DNA of 64,000 bases, taken from Strigops habroptila (lineage: Eukaryota > Chordata > Aves > Psittaciformes > Psittacidae). How positions within the stretch are numbered: position 1 is the first letter of the stretch; every line of letters starts with the position of its first letter. The stretch is taken from contig NC_044277.2 of assembly GCF_004027225.2 (NCBI RefSeq), positions 136,767,057-136,831,056 of the forward strand. The letters are read 5' to 3'. Under the pieces are notes generated by a model, which searched no databases, was not told the origin of the DNA, and was given only the letters and a program-made list of their open reading frames with translations. Position numbers and translations under genes: made by a program. Shown here piece by piece: positions 40,481 to 50,827 of the stretch.

Positions 40481-41374
40481 TGGCATTAATTGCTTCAGCC
40501 ACTGAATCTTAATCTGCCATTAGCTGTGTGCCAATATATTTAGGGGGATTTCCCTGTGGAGAAGACCACAAAAAAACCTCAACAACCAAACAGAAAGTTA
40601 CAGCTTAGTCTGAAACTGTGATAATAATCATTTGCAGCTTAGTGAGGATCCCTGTCTTCCCATATAATTTTTAAAACCGTACATTATTGTTGCTACCAAG
40701 AATACAACTGCAATCTGAGATCTCGGATGTATGTTTCCTTCTATTCCTGGAGCGAAAAAATGGTAGTACAGTTCACCTTTACAGCTATGCTGCGGAAAAT
40801 GAAAGCTCTTGTAGTATTCACTGAAGCTTTCAAGAGTTATATTTTGCATCTCGGCCTGAAGGACTCATAAACCTACAAAACTATCAGGGCGTCTGGGCTT
40901 TTGATGTCTGTGTGACTATTTTGTGTATTTTGTGAAAGGGAAACTGAGGTGAAGTTGCTTAGTTTGTGTAGTTACACAAGTCATCTTAGCTCTCTTTGCT
41001 TTATATTCTAAGTTTTACCAGAAAAGACCATTCTTGCTCCAAGACACTCATAACAAACTCTGAAATCACATGAAACTAGGCTGGTTTAGAGTTTCAATGC
41101 AAGTTTAAAGCTTAGTCCTGTTTTAGAAAAAGCCTTACTAAGACATTCTTGAACTTTTGAATTGATCTAGATATTATTTTGAGCAAACATGCCTATAGAT
41201 CTGGTTTGTTGGCCAAACTATGTAAAGTACATGAAACCAGATCACCCCAGCTTTGATGCTTCTTAGTTTTGGTTTGCATTCTGAGTTTCAGACCGTAGTT
41301 GAGATAATGAACTGTTTTGAATTAGAATAAAGAAAATGCTTATGTGAGGTTCTCCCTAAAGAAACCCACAGACT

Positions 41375-41400
41375 TTTGCACAGTTTGCACAGTTTGCACA
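41375..41400. repeat. short tandem repeat (TTTGCACAG-type)
   Basis: The unit TTTGCACAG occurs about three times with a 10-base period (one base varies between units). It is a minor local repeat. Confidence 0.7.
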
Positions 41401-41629
41401 AAGCTCTCTATTTTCCCTCAAAATCGAATAGTGCTTTAAGCCTTCCTTCGGATATAAAGTAAAACCATTTTTTCTTGTCAGAGGACTTACCCTTGTTAGT
41501 GTTTCAAACAAGGTATCCATTTTAAGGAGCACATTCCCTATGGTACATTCAGGACCGCTTTATTAAAATACATACATAGCAAATAATGCATGGCATCAAT
41601 AAAAAGGTTTTATAGTGGCAATTAGGATT

Positions 41630-41690
41630 TGATCCAAAGTCCATTAATGTCAATGGGACCGTTTCCATTGATTTCAAAGGAGTTTGAAGT
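41630..41690. repeat. short inverted-repeat unit of an old sauropsid interspersed repeat
   Basis: The phrase at 41641-41656 (CCATTAATGTCAATGG) and the phrase at about 41664-41680 (CCATTGATTTCAAAGG) are imperfect reverse complements, 12 of 16 positions. They are flanked by GATCCAAAG on the left. This resembles a foldback phrase that I know from interspersed sequences in bird, turtle and crocodile genomes. I cannot name the family. It sits at the left end of a segment (to about 42140) that reads like conserved non-coding DNA. Confidence 0.45.
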
Positions 41691-43304
41691 AGGTCCACTT
41701 GAAAAAGAGATGACTAAGCCTACCCTAGTCCACCCAGGTGAGAGGAAACCTGTGTATGTTTCACATGCCTCCCTTACCTTCTGGGCTCTCGCCAATGGGT
41801 TTTTAATTACCAGTAATGGCCAGCCCATTATATTTAAATTGTCAGCCAATTTCTGGCCCATTGTTTCAGATCTGTGGGCCGTGGGAGCAGATGCCGAGGC
41901 AGCTGTGCCACTCACAGCTTCTGTGGCATTTCACCTCACAGGAGATGTAGCATAGCAAACCATTTAGCTGGCATATCCCGCAACCGGGAACTCAGGTCTG
42001 GTAACACAGTGCAATCCAAGCTGCTGGCGCACAGGAGTGAAAAGCTATTGTTGAAAATCTTCCAAAACCAAATTATATCTTCCATTGTCTCAAAGGAATA
42101 ATAAACCCTGGCTGGCTGATTGTGGAATATAATAATCATCTAGCTGAGTTAGTGGGCATTCCTGAGAGTAACTGATTTCTGCTTTTCCCAGCTTTTTTTT
42201 TTTTTTCCAAGATAATAGTTCTTATCTGAAAAAAAGGACTTCTCTGTACATAACTACATGAAAACTAAAATTAAGAACTTTAGAAATGGTGATATTCAGA
42301 ATTACGCTCCTTGTGTGTTCATAGTCAAAATAAAATGCTCTTTAGCAATGGTTGTTGAAAGCAGTTTCCACTGACACTGTGTCAGGGCCCTTAAGGCACT
42401 CACTAGTCAAACACTCCTTGTCTGGCCTTCCCTGGGGATTCCCCCGCCCTGCAAAGGGTCCAGGGCGCCATGTCAGCCCCTGCCCCAGCCATGCCACAGC
42501 AGGGCCAGACTCCAGCTCCGCATCCCCAGGGAGGTGCCTGATGCCCAGAGCAGCACAGTACAGAGTACTGCATTAATTTTTGAGCAAAGATGTCTTCATT
42601 GATACTGACCATTCACCTGCCAGGTCAGGTCTGTTTAGATCCACTCAGTCTGAAGTGGATGCTTGAGAATCTTGCTGCTGCATCAGCACAGTTGCACAGC
42701 ATGTTTGAATCAGTAGCACGCATTTTGTGACTTTAATGGATTTTTCCAGGTAGTGGTGGATTGTGGTTTCTGTTTTTAAGTAAGTCATGTCTTTGATCTT
42801 GAAAGAGGAAACCCAAAGTCTTTATGTCACTGAGCAATTTAACACCTATTTGTGACCCTGAGAATTATGATGTGCAAGCGAAGGATCCTGCTGTCTTTCC
42901 TGCAGATGTTGGCCTAGCAGAGCAAGTGCTCCCACCTTCACCAAAGCACAGGCAGAAGTACTCCATCAGAATGAGAGGCAGTTAGACCTTTCACCAAGGA
43001 TGTCAGAGGCTCGGGCACAAACCACCTGTTTTCCTGAAGGGACACATTATCTCAGGTTGCTGCCTTGAAAACAGGCAATGGCATGGGAAGGGGACAGGGG
43101 ACTTCTTAATCTCTCTTGCTAATGCTGTTCCATTTTGAATGGGATCATTAAATATTAAAAGAGTGAAAGATCAAAAGATAGAGGATGACTTTTAGCCTGT
43201 TTGTTAGTCCTTTCACGTTTGCAGTTCCAATCCAGTATAGACATAGGTATTTTTTAGAGAGAAGAAGACATGCAATGAGAGAGAACAAATAAGCCAAGCA
43301 CCAA

Positions 43305-43430
43305 AATGCTGTAGTGGTTAGGACACACTTCTGGGAGTTAGACACTGTGTGGTTTTATCCTTTCAGCCAGCAGACAGAATTAAATTTCCATTTCCCACAT
43401 TATCAGCGATGCCTCCATCACCAGATTGAA
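43305..43430 (+). repeat. degraded tRNA-like SINE relic
   Basis: TAGTGGTTAGGAC (from about 43312) looks like a Pol III A box of tRNA-derived SINEs. About 35 bases later GGTTTTATCC (43351-43360) sits where a degenerate B box (GGTTCRANNCC) would be. The following text resembles the tail of tRNA-like interspersed repeats known from reptiles. It is too decayed to be a functional tRNA: no cloverleaf can be drawn with confidence. Confidence 0.45.
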
Positions 43431-46400
43431 GGGGCAAGAGTCTTCTGCTAGATCTAGGTGATGGATCTAGGAACCCTGTAGCTAGAAGCCCCAGCCAGAG
43501 ATAGGTACTTATACTTGTAGAAGACACTGTGCTGTGTCATGTCTCTCCTTGACATTTCCTAATGACTAGGTTAAGTGGCTTATTAGTCAGACAAATATTT
43601 GTGGACCTCCGCTGTCTAAATATATAACTCTATTAATGTACTTCACTTGAAATACAAGGCCTTCCCCAAGAATTGTGAGCTTCACTAGCCAATACAGCAT
43701 CAATAGCTAGAAACTGCAACAGAGATACCAAATTGCTTTTGCAGGCCAGTCCTCAGCTATGCCTATGCTGGGGGTTCCTCCAGTTCAAAGAATTCTGCTG
43801 AACACAGGAAATTGAGACAAAGAAACATTTCAAAGAGAAACTGTGTGCTGGATTCTCTAATTATTTTCCACTTTTCCGAATTAACTGTAAAATGCAAGAA
43901 GTATCCACTTTGCAGAGGTAGAAATGGCTATGTAAAATTCAAAACTGGTCAGAATAAGGGTCTCTCTGGATTAAAACACCGTAATAAATATAGCTAGGTA
44001 GGCTCTGAACTTAGTCATAAGGTTAAGCAAAATCCCTTAAAACACTCATTATGATAAGATTAAAAGCCAAGAGCCCACTTGTGCTGCTCAGGACTCTGAA
44101 CTGTGGTTTGGATACTTGGAAAAAAGTCTGGTTACATAGGAAGCTTTGCCTTGCAGCTTTATTAAATGAAGTGTGTGCCTCACCTGTGCCCTCCCCATGA
44201 CTTTGTAGCCTCAGGAACAGTTTCAGTGGGATTGAGTGTGACCCTTCCCTGAAGTTGCTGCTTCCACTGCTTGCCTGCTTCATTTCTGGTAGGTGAGGAA
44301 GATGAGCACTAGCTGTTCTGTTCCCTGTGCACTGAGGTTCTGCAGAAGGAGCCTAGAGAGAAGGAGCAGACAGGAATCTGTCAGGTTCTGCCTAGACCTA
44401 TAAGCAAAAGATGCCATTTATTCCCTGCAACAGTTACCACCAAGGACAAGACAAAAGATGTTTGGGTTTTTTTCTTCCTCTGTTTGTCCTTGGATTTAGC
44501 CACTGGTAGCTGCTGTACTGGCACTAGTTGGGTAAAAGGTTGCAGAAAGCAGAAGGGATTTATCAAACTGCAGACATTCCCCTTTACCCGCTCCAAGAAC
44601 AGCCCAGATCAGGCTCTTTGGCCAGGATCTTTAGGAAAGGAGTGCAAAACATGACTGCTCTTACTGCTGCAGGGGACTTCCATTTCACTGGGGTAATCCC
44701 CTGTGGAGAACATGTGGGTAATTCTTGCTCAGTAAAAGGCAGACAATCTGCTTCAGACTGACTGGTGGCCCCTTAGGTTCCTGAAATATATTTGGTCATT
44801 CACATTGAAAGGACCGAAGAAGCCTGATGTATGGGGTTTTGTTTGCTGTGGTGGGTACACTAGCCTACTCCTTAAGCATGCATTAATCATGCATTAACCA
44901 TAGAGGACATGAGCCCACATTCTTCTGGAACTTTAACTTTATTAAAAGGGAACATGAGTGCCCATGGCTTCTCCTTCTGTGTAAAGATGTAACTTTCCCC
45001 ACAGAACCACAAGAGATACTCAGAATTTTACCCATCTTTAATCAGAAAATTCTGATCCTGTGAATTAAGAAGTTATGAAACCAACAGAAAATAATAGGAA
45101 CGCGGAGGTGCTGAAGAGCATGTGGAAATAACACCTAAAAACCCCCACTTTTCTTTTCTAACCTATCTTCCCTTTTCAACATTCTCTCCCATATATGGTG
45201 ATGAAATAAGACAGGCAATGCAGGGAATTCTTCCAGTTACAGGTCATTGCATTACAATGGCTTTGGAAATAAAGATTTTTCCCTTCAGTAGATACAAGAT
45301 GAGATTTTTAAAGCAGTGGCTTAGTCTAGGATTCAGTTGTCGATGATTTCTGTCTAGAAACTATCAGAGAATTATCCTGTGCAATTATCTTAAGTTGGGC
45401 TCTAAACCAGCACATAGAAACAAACCTCTATTCCGGACACTAAGCAGTGACTTATTCACCAAGTTAAATAAAAAGCCAAGCTTTCCTTAAGGATGCGGAA
45501 GCAAGTTATTACATCCCTCCTATCCATCCCTAATATGTTTTATCTTTATTCTTTACAAACCTGGATAGCAAAGAGGCTGAGAGTCATCGGGATCTCTGAT
45601 GCCACATGCTTATTGTCCCAGTTGTTTCTCCTGGTTCCAGCTGAACCACAGTGGGAGCTGTTCTGCTTCTGAGCAAAGGGGAAGAGGGGGAGCTGCAAAT
45701 TCTTAGGGTTTCAGGTTAGAGTAAAAGAGATCTTAAATGCTGTTTGCCTCAAAACTTCCAACTCTTTTCATATTTAATGGCTTGGAAAGACTATTAGCAT
45801 AAATTCTAATGATTTGGGGGTTTACACTATTGTAGAGCAAATAAAGACATCAGGCTAGTAATAACTTGTCTCTGTGCCCACACAATCATTTTACTCCAGA
45901 ATGCCATGAAAATACTTTAAACAGATTCCTGTCAAGGCACTGTCTGAGTAATAGGCTGACCTGGTGCTCAGGATTCAATCGTGTTTTCCTTGATCTAGGA
46001 AGTAATTTCTAAGGGATGAGGACATACGTGATTAGCCGAAAATTCTCATGGAATTTCTGCTGCAGATACCTTCCTTGGTACTCCACTTCTTTCTAAATGC
46101 TGATAGTGGGAACACAGAAATGAAGAATCCTGAACTATGAATCATTCAAATGGTGTATTTTCAGACACAGCTGGTGCTTCAGAAATCAGGATACCTGTGA
46201 ATTTCAGTTTACATTTGCCAATGTACAAAGCGGGATTCATCCAAGTGGCAACAAAAGCAAAGCAATATTGTAGGAAAAAACAATAATAAATTGGAGGCTG
46301 TGTGAGAATGAACTATCTACAAATGGGAAAAAGAGAATTAACAGAGAGGGTAACAGAATAGAGAACAGGCCAGAGCCACTGAACTATCCTGGTGACTTTG

Positions 46401-49400
46401 TGCCATCACAGAAGTGTAAGGAAAGCCATCAATGGGAGAAGAATCCCATAACAGCATAAAGCTACAGCAGAGACTCGTGCCGTATTGTGTCCCCGCCTCG
46501 GGTCAGGATGGAAGACAAGATTGGGAAAACGAGGGCCTGCCGCTGAGAGCTGCCTGCCGTCTGCTCTCTGAACAGCCCCATGGGGCCCAACGCTCAGCAG
46601 GGAAGAAATGGGCGGAATGGCACAAGCTGGGGCAGCTCCTGCAGAGCTGAGAAGTGGAGTCAGGTAAAGAATGAATAAAGGAACCTTTGTCCCCATTCCT
46701 CCAGTCCTCTGTTGGTGATAGTTCAGGTGGATGAAACGATCTGGTTCATTAGGGTTTGTTTGAAAGAGATTGATAGAACAACAGGGCATGCCATGGTCAA
46801 CTGAATAGTTCCATCTCACTTTTTAATATAAAATATTAAAGTTCTGAAAGTGAGATATGCTATCACAAGAGAGATACTGTTATGTTTTCAGCTGTATCAC
46901 AGTTGAGGTAATTTTCCGCCTCAGAAAACCAATCCCTTTTTATCAGTTATAGCTTGATGACAATGCTCATTTAACAACTTAAATATCAATATTAAAATGA
47001 CATGTCCTTTTAAATGGGAATGAAAAATAATTCATAAATAGAGAGGCAGAAGAAATCTCAAAGTTGTGTTTTCATATTTCTTATTTTGACGTGTAACAGT
47101 AACTTGTAATTTAATTTCCCTGTTTTTTAACCGAACAGAAATGGATGAAACTTGTCATAAATGAGATCTCAGTACAGCTAAATAAGTCTAAAAATCTAAA
47201 TTGATCCAATACTTCTTTAAATTAAGCACTCCTAAATGGAAACTTGGCTCAGGCTCCTCCAACTTCATAGATTTTGATTGACATATCTGTCCTTGTAACA
47301 GACACTCTAAATCAAGAGTCTTTAACAGAAGTGTCCTTAACTGTAACAGCCTTAAAGCGTGACTGTCTTTGCCAGGTGAGCCGAACTCTGCTATGTCTCT
47401 CTGAGGAAGGTTCTGTAAGACTGAAGAACTCAGGGTTTTTTTGGATGTGTCCAGTGTTGTAAACAGCATCAGCTTTTAGAAACCATATAAAACTAAGCAA
47501 AAAAGGTGTAATATGTCTGCCTTAGCACTCCAGTATAGGCGAAATCTAACATTTTAGTATTGCAAATCTCTTCAAAAGGGCCAGGATTTCACCGTGTATG
47601 ATCCCAACTTACAAAAGTCTTCCAAAGGATTTTGAATAACACACTATTATGCAACCTTTAACATGCGAGGGCCAAACATGTTATTTTGAAAGGTCAAAAG
47701 GATAAAAGTGGGAGCAGATCACTATCCTGCCCTACTCTCTTTACACTGCACAGGTAGGGCTCATTCAAAACCTCCACTTTTAAAATCACAGGGCACACCT
47801 CAGTGTGCATGTTCGATTCATAAGGCAGTACAAACCTTCTCCCTACTTTAGTTGTCCTTAATTTAAGCCCAACCATTTAGGGCTTTGGGCCAGAGGTTAC
47901 ACACCAGAAGAAAAATCAGGGCCTGACTCCTGATGACTCAAACCCTTCACTTGGTGCTGGAACACTTCAGCACTCCCTTGATTTTTTTTGGCAGCAGGAA
48001 TTTATGACCTAGATTCTGGGACACTCTAAGGCCTAACTCCTGTCTGAATTAGGCTTTTCGCTGAGCTTCTTTCTATGTTTCCTGTGGATCCTAGCAGAAA
48101 AGAAGATCTGTAATGAAGCACACCTAACTGTTGCTGAAGTGACATCCTGACACGGGCTGAAGAGTTTCAATAGATGGGGTATTCGAAAAGGAAAATTTAT
48201 GCCTCCGTTAAGGCACCTTTAAGTAATCAGAGCAACATTAAGGAAATATAGGAGAAGACTGATTTAGAAAGTGAATTTCCTTGCTTCCTAGATGGCATTC
48301 ACGAGGTCTGCTTTGGAATGACTGAAAGGAGAAGGCACGATTTAAGTAATTTTAGAAAAGGGGACCATGATGTCAAGAGCACACAGTGAAGTCAGCAGCC
48401 TTTCACTGCAATGAGAAGCATTACTTGTAGGAGATTTGCATTCTTTGAAGGATTTTTATGCATCATATTCTGTTAATCACTTAGTCCTTGTGAGAAGTCA
48501 ACGCATGGTAGCTGATAGAAACACACACCTAGCTGACATCAGGAGCTCTTCTCCATGGGTTAATCTGAAGCTGGAAAATACCTTGTAAATGCACACTTAA
48601 TAGGACAAACTAGCTGACTGCCGTAGTTTTAAGTTTAGGTGAAAACCTCACTGGGATTATTTAACAAAGAAATAGGAAGAGACAATATGTAAATTATTTT
48701 AAAACAATTACTCAAAGATTAATTTTATGTACAGGAAAACTGCAAAAATCCCTTCTGTCGTCTGGGTATAACATGCGAGCAGGTGCCAGTAATGTCTCCA
48801 ATCCTGAAGTATCTCAGCAGAGCTTCAAGTTCTCAATTTCTGCATGTTTGGTAGCACGGACTCCACCTACACTGTAACCATGAGTCAGAAAAAGTACAAT
48901 ACTTCACAGCTCAGGCAGGGAGAAACTTTTCCTCGTACATGAGGAATGGCAAGAACACATTTTATTGTTTAACTCTTTTTAGTTGTTAACAGGGGGAAAG
49001 CATTTTGACCTGCCATTACCCCTTTACCCTTACCTAGTATATTTCTGTGTCAAATGAAGAAACCTTTGAGGTGATAACAGTTTACATAATGAAGCTAAGC
49101 ATATTACGTAAAGATTAAAGCAGCAGGGTCAGCACAGGGACAGAAGTATCTCAGTTAGGCCAGCGCAGCCAGCTCTATTACGGGTTTGTTTTGTGCCAGG
49201 TTAATGTTATTCATACTAAACACGTAACACTTAAGTGTGGCTCTGCCTTGGCCTCTCCCATTCCTTATTGCGATGCTTGCCACGGAGGTAATGCCTACCT
49301 GTGTGGGAGGCGAGATTCATTCACCGACTACAATCACGCTAGGGCACCCATCTCCAACCGGGATGGGGCACGTCACCCAGCCGTCGTTAGCTGCCAGGAC

Positions 49401-49419
49401 CTGTTTGTGCCATCACGAC
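43431..49419. other. AT-rich intergenic DNA just upstream of the UBE2E2 island
   Basis: No supported gene. There is a homeodomain-like tandem motif (ATGCATTAATC-type) at 44876-44901. A GC-rich patch at about 46470-46650 is followed by an AATAAA signal near 46674. The last few hundred bases (49190-49420) become gradually richer in GC toward the CpG island. A CRE half-site (CGTCA) lies at 49371-49375. Confidence 0.6.
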
Positions 49420-50245
49420 GCAGCAGCCCTGCGGCCGAAACTACCGCGATGAGCACCAAAGTACGACCGCAAAGCACCGGCCTCCGTCCTGCAGGACCCG
49501 CGGCAGTTCCCCGGACCCCTCGCTGCCCCCGGGGCACCCGGGCCGTCCCCGGCAGCCCCGCCAGGCCGAGGGACGAGGTGGCTTCGCGGAGACAAAGACG
49601 GCGGAGAGGTGCGGGCAGGACCCGGCCGAGGGAACAAAGAACCAGAACAAGACCAGAAGAGCAAAGAAAGTTGATACCGGCCCCCGCTGCTCTCCCCATC
49701 CAAGCCCGGCCACCCCCTGCACTTCCAGGGGCGGCGCGGTGTGACGCGGCGGTGACAGGCCGCGGGGGTGGGGGGGGAAGCGAGTCAGACACCCTGACCT
49801 GCCGCCCCCCCGGCTGGGGGTGCCCCCATCCCCTCAAGCCTCCTTCCTCCTCGACTCCGCCCCCCACCCCCCGTGTGCTTCCCTTTAACGCGCGCTCCCG
49901 CCGCTCGCTCCTCCTCCGTCCCCCGCGGGCGCGCACCCGAGACCCATTTCCATCCCCCCCCCCACCCCCCGCTTCACTCCTCCTCCGCCCCCTCGCGAAG
50001 GAGCGCGCGCGCGCGCGCACCCGCCCCGCCCCTCCCCTGCCTCGGCGGACCGCGGGCGCCCGGGATAATTGGTTGGCGGGGGGGCGGGCGCGCGCGCAGC
50101 GCCGGGCGGGCGGGGGCGCGCGCGCGCGCGCGGAGGCGGCGGCGGCGGCGACGACGGCGGGGACGCGCGCGTCAGCGGCTTCACTTCTGTCCGGGCAGCG
50201 GGGGCTGGAGGCAGGCAGCGGCCGCCGCTGCTGCTGCTCCTGCGA

Positions 50246-50288
50246 GGGAGGCAGGCAGGGAGGGAGGCAGGCAGGCAGGGAGGGAGGA
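50246..50288 (+). repeat. AGGC/AGGG tandem repeat, G-quadruplex-prone
   Basis: Repeats of GGCA and GGGA give many closely spaced G-runs of two or three on the + strand. In RNA this would lie within the inferred UBE2E2 5' leader. Confidence 0.7.
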
Positions 50289-50321
50289 AGAAAAGGGCGA
50301 GGAGCGCGGGGGAGCGGGCTC

Positions 50322-50333
50322 ATGACTCAGTGA
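50322..50333 (+). other. three-codon upstream ORF in the inferred UBE2E2 leader
   Basis: ATG ACT CAG TGA encodes Met-Thr-Gln and a stop. It is the last ATG before the inferred donor at 50461, and the exon 2 leader has none. If transcription starts upstream of 50322, it is the only visible uORF in the leader, and it could lower initiation at the main start or make it conditional. The same bases hold an AP-1 motif (TGACTCA), so the DNA may matter rather than the RNA. Confidence 0.35.
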
Positions 50334-50798
50334 GCGGCTGCAGCCCCTTTTCCAGCCCCGCGCCCGGCCAGAGTCGGGGCGACCCCCGTCGGATCGTCCC
50401 GCAGCCTGTGCCTGGTACCAGCGAGAGAGACGGAGAGACAGAGACCTGCGCTCCCCTGCAGGTAGCGGCGGACACCCCCTCATCCCCCCGCTTTCCCTTC
50501 CCAGTCCCTCCCGAGGCACACCTCTACCCGGTTGAGGTCCCCTCCCCCCGCCAGGATCCTTGGATCCTTCCCCCCCTCCGCCCCGTCCATCGCCATCCCT
50601 CCGGCACAGCAGCTCGCTCCTGTTTAACTGCGACCCTCGATCTCTACCTTCATCCTTCCTCTCCCCTCCCCCCTCCGCACCCCCCCGGCGCTTCCTGGTC
50701 CCCCTCTCCCCCTTGTCACCCCGGGCCGAGCCCCTTCTCAGCAACGGTCCCGCCCGCCCCCCGCCACCCCGGCATCTCTGCCACGCTCCCCCCGGCTC

Positions 50799-50827
50799 CA
50801 TCCATCTATCCATCCATCCATCTATCC
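50799..50827. repeat. ATCC/ATCT tetranucleotide microsatellite
   Basis: About seven units of a CATC/TATC-type repeat within the C-rich 3' half of the CpG island. Confidence 0.85.

Larger units (their letters stand above)
50190..50461 (+). other. UBE2E2: probable non-coding exon 1 of UBE2E2 (start approximate)
   Basis: The ATG-bearing exon at 54892 has a splice acceptor in front of it, so a 5' untranslated exon must lie upstream. The best donor in the CpG island is CAG|GTAGCG, with the exon ending at 50461. The transcription start is a guess, placed just after the GGC-repeat block. The inferred leader contains a CTG-rich stretch, AGGC/AGGG repeats (50246-50288) and a single short upstream ORF (50322-50333). 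No other ATG lies between that uORF and the UBE2E2 start codon after splicing. Other donors cannot be excluded without transcript data. Confidence 0.45.

Noticed and set aside
43309..43385. Possible tRNA gene
   Set aside because: A and B boxes are degenerate and no cloverleaf or anticodon arm can be drawn. A SINE relic is a better explanation.
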